Source: JADZAA01 sp039810485 (lineage in GTDB: Bacteria; Bacteroidota; Ignavibacteria; Kapaibacteriales; UBA961). Taken from it: a stretch of 10,208 bases of DNA. Both the position numbers and the translations under genes were made by a program. Positions 5,932 through 10,208 of the stretch are shown here, one piece after another (within the stretch, counting starts at the first letter, position 1; each line of letters opens with the position of its first letter). The DNA is taken from assembly GCA_039810485.1 (NCBI GenBank), contig JBDHXA010000096.1, positions 1-10,208 on the forward strand, in the 5' to 3' direction. Below the pieces are notes generated by a model, which worked only from the letters and a program-made list of their open reading frames with translations, made no database searches and was not told the origin of the DNA.

Positions 5932-7947
5932 TTATTTCTGAATTGCGAAATGTAAAGTAACAAAGAAATTGCGCCCTTCTTCAGGGTAGCCCTCTGCGAG
6001 CATATAGTTTTTGTCCAAAATATTTTTTACACCTGCATCCAAATTAATATATTCTTCGATTTGAACAGAGACAATAAAATCCATGATAAAAAATGATGGA
6101 GCAATTACGCCGTAGCTTGTGCTGTAACGAAACGAATTATACTCAAAATCAAGATTGGTGCTTAGTTTATCTGTTGGCTTGTATTGTATGTATGAAAATA
6201 GTTTGTAGTTAGGAACATCTGTGAATAAAATATTAGGATTTGATAAATTATCTCGTTTAATAGCAGATAAATTCAACGATATCAACAGATTGCTTAAAGT
6301 GGAATACAATAGCGACGCCTCAGCACCATAGAATTGGGCGGATCCTGTGTTTTGCATCTGAGATTTTCCCGGCTGAACATTGCTTGCGCTAATTATAGCA
6401 TCATTGAGATAACTATAATATACGCTTGCTTTAAACGACATGTCTTCTAATATTTTTCCTTGTTGATTAAAGTCAATATTTATTGATGTTTCAGGCTTAA
6501 GCGATGGATTCGGAATTGCGGTTCCCATTCTGTATGAATATCGGTCTTTAATTGTTGCGAATCTTGTTTTACGTGAAAATGTAAAACTTGAAGAATTATT
6601 TTCAGCATAATGATAAAATACTCCCAATTGGGCATTTATTGCATTGCTTAAACCAGATTCTTGAAAATTTGACATCTCTTTTGTTGTTGAATTATAATCT
6701 TCTGCAAGAATATTCTTGCGCCCGCTCCAGCTTACCCCCGGGACAACCGATAAATCGCTGCTAATTTTATATTTATCTTCGACTGCGGCATATATTGTAA
6801 AATCATTAAAATGTTTCATAGGTTCATTAATATTATTCTCGCGATGCACGTCGGATTTAACCTGTGCTGAAAGTTTAAGCTCGTGATTCTCCACAGATAC
6901 AGCTCCATACTCAATGTTTCCTCCATAAGAATAGTCATTATATTGCGTTTGAAACGAAGACGGTTTTTTTTGAGTTGAATAAGCAGAGTCGTCAAAGCTG
7001 TTTAGTTTATTATTAAAAACATCGTAATAAAATCTGCCGAAAAAGTAATTGCCGTTGTCAAATTTTGTTTTTGACAGAAAATAAAAGCTTGTTTTATCCC
7101 ATTGAGGCCATTGCCAATATCGCGGTTTTTTTATAAGAGGATTCGAAGTGTCGGTTCCCACATAAACTGGATTTCCCTTGTTGCCTTGCTGCAGAATAAA
7201 TCCAAGTACGTACTCATTGTTTTTATTCGGAGTAAAACCTATTTTCATGGATAACTTCTGATCTTTTCGATACGAATTATCACGCTCTCCGCCATCTTCG
7301 CGAAGAGTTGGGGAAAACTCGCTTGACAATCGAAAGGAATTTCTTTGAATATATGAATATCCTGCCTGAACAAAAAAACTGCCTTGATTAGAACCTATAT
7401 TTATGTTTCCTCTATAACCATTAGTATTTATTATTCCTAAAGAACTGTTAATGTCCAACTTATTAGCCGGGTATAATGAAATTAAGTTGATTGTTCCGCC
7501 AAGAGAGTTTGGTCCATAAATCAATGATGAAAAACCTTTTGATACATCAATTGCAGAGAGGTCAAATGTTGTAAATCTGTTTAAGTCGACATAGCCGTCA
7601 TAGGGGACGTATACCGGTATGCCATCCATGTATACTGGCACTGCGCGTAAATCAAATCCGCGCAACGTAATCATTGATTCATTTCGTTGGCCGGAAGCCG
7701 TCAAAGTAATTGAAGGCAGTGTGTTTAAAATGTGTGAAGTTCCAAATCTGTTGAATTGATCGAATTCTTTTTTGACTATTCTATCGCGCTCGCCGCCGTC
7801 ATTGTCGGCAGTAACGGTGATTGTGCCAAGATGAAACACTTTTTGCGATAATGTGTCGCTATCAGTGCTAAGCAATGCATTTTGAGTTTGTGAGAAAATA
7901 TCAGACGAGAAAGAGAAAGCAACACAAAGGAGCAGTAACAATTTCAT
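5932..7947 (-). CDS. TonB-dependent outer-membrane receptor, predicted molybdenum/tungsten-related
   Basis: Ligand-gated outer-membrane transporter of 671 residues, energised by TonB-ExbBD. A signal peptide (residues 1-19, hydrophobic LLLLLCVAFSF) precedes a TonB-box-like ITVTA (43-47). The plug domain (about 58-160) contains ITLRGFDLRAVPVYMDGIPV (93-112) and GFSSLIYGPNSLGGTINLIS (138-157). The rest shows the alternating, aromatic-rich pattern of a 22-stranded beta-barrel and ends in NFFVTLHFAIQK. There is no SusC-type N-terminal extension and no SusD partner, so a polysaccharide role is unlikely. It leads an operon with a molybdopterin-fold protein, with a ModE-type regulator farther down, and ModE-like sites lie within 80 bases upstream of its ATG. 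This context suggests molybdate, tungstate or a chelated form as ligand. That is inference: siderophore or other metal-chelate receptors share this fold. Confidence 0.9.
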   Translation of the reverse strand: MKLLLLLCVAFSFSSDIFSQTQNALLSTDSDTLSQKVFHLGTITVTADNDGGERDRIVKKEFDQFNRFGTSHILNTLPSITLTASGQRNESMITLRGFDLRAVPVYMDGIPVYVPYDGYVDLNRFTTFDLSAIDVSKGFSSLIYGPNSLGGTINLISLYPANKLDINSSLGIINTNGYRGNINIGSNQGSFFVQAGYSYIQRNSFRLSSEFSPTLREDGGERDNSYRKDQKLSMKIGFTPNKNNEYVLGFILQQGNKGNPVYVGTDTSNPLIKKPRYWQWPQWDKTSFYFLSKTKFDNGNYFFGRFYYDVFNNKLNSFDDSAYSTQKKPSSFQTQYNDYSYGGNIEYGAVSVENHELKLSAQVKSDVHRENNINEPMKHFNDFTIYAAVEDKYKISSDLSVVPGVSWSGRKNILAEDYNSTTKEMSNFQESGLSNAINAQLGVFYHYAENNSSSFTFSRKTRFATIKDRYSYRMGTAIPNPSLKPETSINIDFNQQGKILEDMSFKASVYYSYLNDAIISASNVQPGKSQMQNTGSAQFYGAEASLLYSTLSNLLISLNLSAIKRDNLSNPNILFTDVPNYKLFSYIQYKPTDKLSTNLDFEYNSFRYSTSYGVIAPSFFIMDFIVSVQIEEYINLDAGVKNILDKNYMLAEGYPEEGRNFFVTLHFAIQK

Positions 7948-7949
7948 TG

Positions 7950-8039
7950 AATAATACGCTATGTAAAAAAATGAATAACGCTATGTAAAAAATGAATAAC
8001 GCTATGTAAAAAAATGAATAACGCTATGTAAAAAAAATG
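7950..8039. repeat. Four tandem ~22-bp repeats upstream of the TonB-dependent receptor
   Basis: Four direct copies, at 7950-7973, 7974-7994, 7995-8016 and 8017-8039, share the core AATAACGCTATGT followed by an A-run and TG. The A-run differs in length between copies (7, 6, 7 and 8), and copy 1 has two extra bases before ACGCTATG. The period of 21-22 bases is about two DNA turns. The array ends three bases upstream of the receptor start codon. Confidence 0.95.
7957..8023. promoter_or_regulatory. Three overlapping ModE-like operators
   Basis: The repeats form three imperfect palindromes: CGCTAT-N12-ATAACG (7957-7980), CGCTAT-N11-ATAACG (7979-8001) and CGCTAT-N12-ATAACG (8000-8023). Each shares its CG with the next because the repeat contains ATAACGCTAT. 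The published ModE consensus is, from memory, ATCGCTATATA-N6-TATATAACGAT, which contains exactly CGCTAT-N12-ATAACG. The first site lies 10 bases upstream of the receptor ATG. Binding here should block initiation or elongation, as expected for ModE repression when molybdate is sufficient. A fourth left half-site (8022-8027) has no right half. Confidence 0.7.
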
Positions 8040-8116
8040 AAATGATTGCCGATTACAAAATCCTATTCGAAAAATAGATTATCCGTTGTTGTTCTATAAA
8101 AAGGTAAATTATCATT

Positions 8117-8140
8117 CGCTATGCTTAGAAATGAATAACG
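8117..8140. promoter_or_regulatory. Isolated ModE-like operator
   Basis: CGCTAT (8117-8122), exactly 12 bases, then ATAACG (8135-8140), followed by AT so that the right arm reads ATAACGAT as in the ModE consensus. Its spacer differs from those in the tandem array, apart from the closing ATGA, so it is not simply another recent copy. It lies about 170 bases upstream of the receptor start and about 50 bases past the end of the 166-aa gene. Confidence 0.6.
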
Positions 8141-8187
8141 ATCGCAAAAATAAAAAAAAACTGTTAATCTGCAACGCCTATGATATT

Positions 8188-8688
8188 TTATTCTGGCAAT
8201 TCAAAATCTGTTTCCCATTCATCTCCGTTTACATTATTCTTCAGCTTTATCTTGATAAATGCTTCGTCGTCTTTCTTAAAGTATATTCTTTCGGTTATAG
8301 TACTAGTTGTTGTAATTCCTTGCTGGTCATTCTGTTGCAGTTCGTCGCCTACTCGCGGCATAAATGGATAATTTATTGTGAGCCGCTCATCTTCTGTTAG
8401 CGCCATTCCGAGAGCTGTTTCAAAGATGATCTCTTCAAATTTCTCGGCTAATATTTCATCATTGATTTCTTTCTTTGCTTGTTCGGATATTCGGCCTGCC
8501 CAATAAAGAAATTTATTAGCTGCCTCTAATTTTAAACCTTTTTGAATATACTGTGGAAAGGGAGAGCGCACATGTTGATTATCAACAAACCAGAAATTGA
8601 ATGCGGCTTCAATCATTTCCGGATCTATAAAGTTCTGATTATAAATTTTTTCTTGCAATGAATTGTTGTTTATGCTTTTGGGGTGCAT
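8188..8688 (-). CDS. Unrecognised protein, 166 aa
   Basis: I do not recognise this protein. It has no signal peptide or membrane segment and is probably cytoplasmic and acidic. The N-terminal two thirds (about 20-105) look alpha-helical (MIEAAFNFWFVDNQ, AANKFLYWAGRISEQAKKEI, EKFEEIIFETALGMALTEDER). The last third (about 106-166) looks like a small beta domain with YPFMPRVGDEL (107-117), ITERIYFKKDDEAFIKIKLK (131-150) and an EWETDFELPE end. The frame is open, codon use resembles its neighbours, and the ATG at 8688 gives a complete product, so it is probably a real gene. It follows paaC on the same strand after 112 bases and a terminator-like hairpin, in the place where paaD often sits. It bears no resemblance to PaaD and may be independent of the paa genes. 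Confidence 0.7.
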   Translation of the reverse strand: MHPKSINNNSLQEKIYNQNFIDPEMIEAAFNFWFVDNQHVRSPFPQYIQKGLKLEAANKFLYWAGRISEQAKKEINDEILAEKFEEIIFETALGMALTEDERLTINYPFMPRVGDELQQNDQQGITTTSTITERIYFKKDDEAFIKIKLKNNVNGDEWETDFELPE

Positions 8689-8750
8689 TGCGAATATTTA
8701 AAATGATGTAACTTATTAATTATGTGGCCGTTAAATTACAAATACAGAAA

Positions 8751-8783
8751 TCGGCTCTATTGCTTAAAATTGCATAGAGCCGA
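8751..8783 (-). terminator. Probable intrinsic terminator after paaC
   Basis: TCGGCTCTAT (8751-8760) and ATAGAGCCGA (8774-8783) form a perfect 10-bp stem with a 13-base loop. Read on the minus strand it is followed by TTTCTGTATTTG, a broken T-rich tract. It lies just beyond the paaC stop codon and before the 166-aa gene, so it probably ends the paaB-paaC transcript. Confidence 0.6.
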
Positions 8784-8800
8784 AAAAGTAAAAAATAAAT

Positions 8801-9562
8801 CTACCATGCTGCGTTGTGGTCTGCAAGACGATTGACCTCAGTCATTTCTTCAATGAGCGGCTGCAAATACTCTGAATGTGTGCCATAGCGCCCTCCATAG
8901 AAAGAGCGGGACGACTCTGGCAGGGAAATGTCCGCCTCTTTGCAAATTGTTGAAAGCTCGACAAACCATTGTTGTTGCAAAGCATTTTCACCCGCAAATA
9001 TTCCTGACTCAACTAATTCGCTCTCATATTTTGAAGGTTCAAAAATTCCAAGAGCAATCGGATAACAGACATTCATTGCATTTTGAATCCGCGATCTGCT
9101 TTCTTCGTTGCCATGGCAGGCAAGTTTTGTAAAGAGAGTTTTTGCGTGAAACACATGATATTTAATTTCACCGCGCATTTTTCGCGCTAATTTGGCAAGC
9201 GACTCGCAAGTCGAGTTTTCAAGAAGGCGATAGCGATGCTGCTCAGCCAAATCGAAAAGCAAATGGCGAACTAAACTAAAATCGTATTCACCGATAGGAT
9301 ATTCAACTAATTGACAACAATGAAATTGTTGTGCAATGCGTGTGAATGCTATTGTGTCGGGATCGAGTTCGCCTAATTCATGAAGCAAAGAATAAAGTGC
9401 AAGAGCATGTCCCATCTTATCTTGTGCAATAGATGAAAAGGCGATGTCTTCTTCGAGAATTGGTCCAAGTCCAGTCCATTCAGAATTGCGGTGGCTGATA
9501 ATAAAGGAATCGTCACCCATGCGATATAGAAGATCTATTAGGGCATTATTTGGGATATTCAT
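8801..9562 (-). CDS. paaC: 1,2-phenylacetyl-CoA epoxidase subunit PaaC
   Basis: Structural subunit of the PaaABCE ring-1,2-epoxidase, which oxidises phenylacetyl-CoA in the cytoplasm as the first ring-attacking step of aerobic phenylacetate breakdown. The 253-residue product has the ferritin-like helical-bundle pattern: WTGLGPILEEDIAFSSIAQD (29-48), then KMGHALALY (49-57), a helix with RGEIKYHVFHA (130-140), and the family-type end EEMTEVNRLADHNAAW. PaaC pairs with the catalytic di-iron subunit PaaA and is itself thought to be non-catalytic. It starts 17 bases after the paaB stop on the same strand, so the two are co-transcribed. The length is normal and nothing suggests damage. No paaA lies in the window. 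Confidence 0.92.
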   Translation of the reverse strand: MNIPNNALIDLLYRMGDDSFIISHRNSEWTGLGPILEEDIAFSSIAQDKMGHALALYSLLHELGELDPDTIAFTRIAQQFHCCQLVEYPIGEYDFSLVRHLLFDLAEQHRYRLLENSTCESLAKLARKMRGEIKYHVFHAKTLFTKLACHGNEESRSRIQNAMNVCYPIALGIFEPSKYESELVESGIFAGENALQQQWFVELSTICKEADISLPESSRSFYGGRYGTHSEYLQPLIEEMTEVNRLADHNAAW

Positions 9563-9579
9563 AAGATTGTCGCGATTGT

Positions 9580-9987
9580 TTAGAATAGTTTATCGGTAGA
9601 AATTTCAGCTTTTTTAAGAGCTTCTATTTTCTCGCGAACATGATTGTAAGAAGTTACTTCGCGGTAATCCTTGTCAGGCGTTGAAGCTGTCTTAAAAATG
9701 TCAATATCGTCGGTATTAAGCGCGTGGATATTGTCGGTCTGAATCACCCACATTCCATGAGTAGAGCCGCGTCTACCATAAATTTCCTTTGCAAAAGTCA
9801 ATGCAATTTGCGGGTCTGGCGCGTGTATCGAGCCGACATGAGTAAAATGACCGCCGGATTTCATCTGTTGAAATACTTCAAAAGATTGAAATTGGTCAAG
9901 ATCATCTTTTTCGGGCAAAGGTTTGTCAAATTCTACTGGAATTTGCTCTCGCGTTATGCGAGGATCAAGCGATATGATATGTTGCAT
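9580..9987 (-). CDS. paaB: 1,2-phenylacetyl-CoA epoxidase subunit PaaB
   Basis: Small structural subunit of the phenylacetyl-CoA epoxidase, thought to bridge PaaAC heterodimers. The conserved core is FEVFQQMKSGGHFTHVGSIH (36-55), APDPQIALTFAKEIYGRR (56-73) and MWVIQTDNI (79-87), matching the EVF...HVGS.HA.D...AL..A...Y.RR pattern of PaaB. At 135 residues it is longer than the roughly 95-residue enterobacterial form, with an N-terminal extension (1-33) and a charged C-terminal tail containing DIFKTASTPDKDYREVTSYN (96-115). It is immediately followed by paaC. The usual upstream gene paaA is not present in the 221 bases before it, and a promoter-like motif lies there instead. Confidence 0.9.
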   Translation of the reverse strand: MQHIISLDPRITREQIPVEFDKPLPEKDDLDQFQSFEVFQQMKSGGHFTHVGSIHAPDPQIALTFAKEIYGRRGSTHGMWVIQTDNIHALNTDDIDIFKTASTPDKDYREVTSYNHVREKIEALKKAEISTDKLF

Positions 9988-10208
9988 AGCCGCAGAAAAT
10001 CTAATTTAGAAAAGTAATGAAGACGAAAACATACTGCAAAATTACAATAATGCTCTTTCGGAAGAGAAAATTTTTTTTTGTAAGACGTTGTCGAATGTAC
10101 AAAATTCTTGTATCCATCATCAAATTACCAATACGCAGATTCAACAGTGAAGTGCAACGGATGAAATAAATAAAGAGTTGGTTTAAGTGTCATAGTTCAA
10201 CAACCCAA
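9988..10208 (-). promoter_or_regulatory. paaB upstream region with candidate promoter
   Basis: No gene is visible in these 221 bases: the longest minus-strand frame with an ATG is about 22 codons. On the minus strand TAATTTTG at 10037-10044 exactly matches the Bacteroidota -7 consensus, 50 bases before the paaB ATG, but no TTG is present at the proper distance upstream. The placement suggests paaB is the first gene of its transcript. Confidence 0.35.

Noticed and set aside
7950..8039. Tandem repeats as a CRISPR array
   Set aside because: The period is only 21-22 bases and the copies are nearly identical throughout, so there are no unique spacers. No cas genes are nearby.
8086..8400. Plus-strand 104-codon ORF
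   Set aside because: It largely shadows the 166-aa minus-strand gene, is rich in Cys/Phe/Ile as antisense frames often are, and overlaps the operator region.
9724..10017. Plus-strand 97-codon ORF
   Set aside because: It is antisense to paaB, which has clear family motifs. The plus-frame product has no recognisable pattern.

Overview
The window looks like chromosomal DNA from an AT-rich member of the Bacteroidota/Chlorobiota group (for example Ignavibacteria- or Kapabacteria-like). This rests on Bacteroidota-style promoters (TAnnTTTG at -7), few Shine-Dalgarno sequences, a TonB-dependent receptor and the overall base composition. The species cannot be named from the sequence.

Layout. (1) Positions 1-1275, minus strand: dapA (lysine/diaminopimelate synthesis), followed by the 5' part of an arsC-like thiol phosphatase/arsenate reductase that runs off the left edge. 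(2) 1421-2116, plus strand: rsmE, a 16S rRNA methyltransferase, divergent from dapA. (3) 2209-4192, plus strand: a two-gene Type II restriction-modification system. It comprises an N4-cytosine-type beta-class DNA methyltransferase with an unusual C-terminal staphylococcal-nuclease-like domain, and an overlapping MjaI-like restriction endonuclease. An apparent 189-bp MITE-like element with perfect 18-bp terminal inverted repeats starts right after the endonuclease stop codon. (4) 4382-4706: a non-coding, probably decayed stretch. (5) 4707-7947, minus strand: a TonB-dependent outer-membrane receptor, a small periplasmic molybdopterin-oxidoreductase-fold protein, and a ModE-type HTH regulator, in transcription order. 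(6) 7948-8187: the receptor's upstream region, with tandem overlapping palindromic sites matching the known ModE operator layout (CGCTAT-N12-ATAACG). (7) 8188-9987, minus strand: paaB and paaC of the phenylacetyl-CoA epoxidase, a terminator-like hairpin, then an unrecognised 166-aa gene. (8) 9988-10208: the paaB upstream region, with no gene.

The most interesting system is region 5-6. A ModE-type regulator, ModE-like operators, a molybdoenzyme-fold protein and a TonB-dependent receptor sit together. This predicts a molybdenum (or tungsten) responsive outer-membrane uptake locus in which ModE controls the receptor through an array of overlapping sites spaced about two helical turns apart. The substrate is inferred from context, not shown by the receptor sequence.

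The restriction-modification cassette is probably horizontally acquired. If its specificity is CTAG, as for MjaI, this fits the scarcity of CTAG in the window: I found only three copies.
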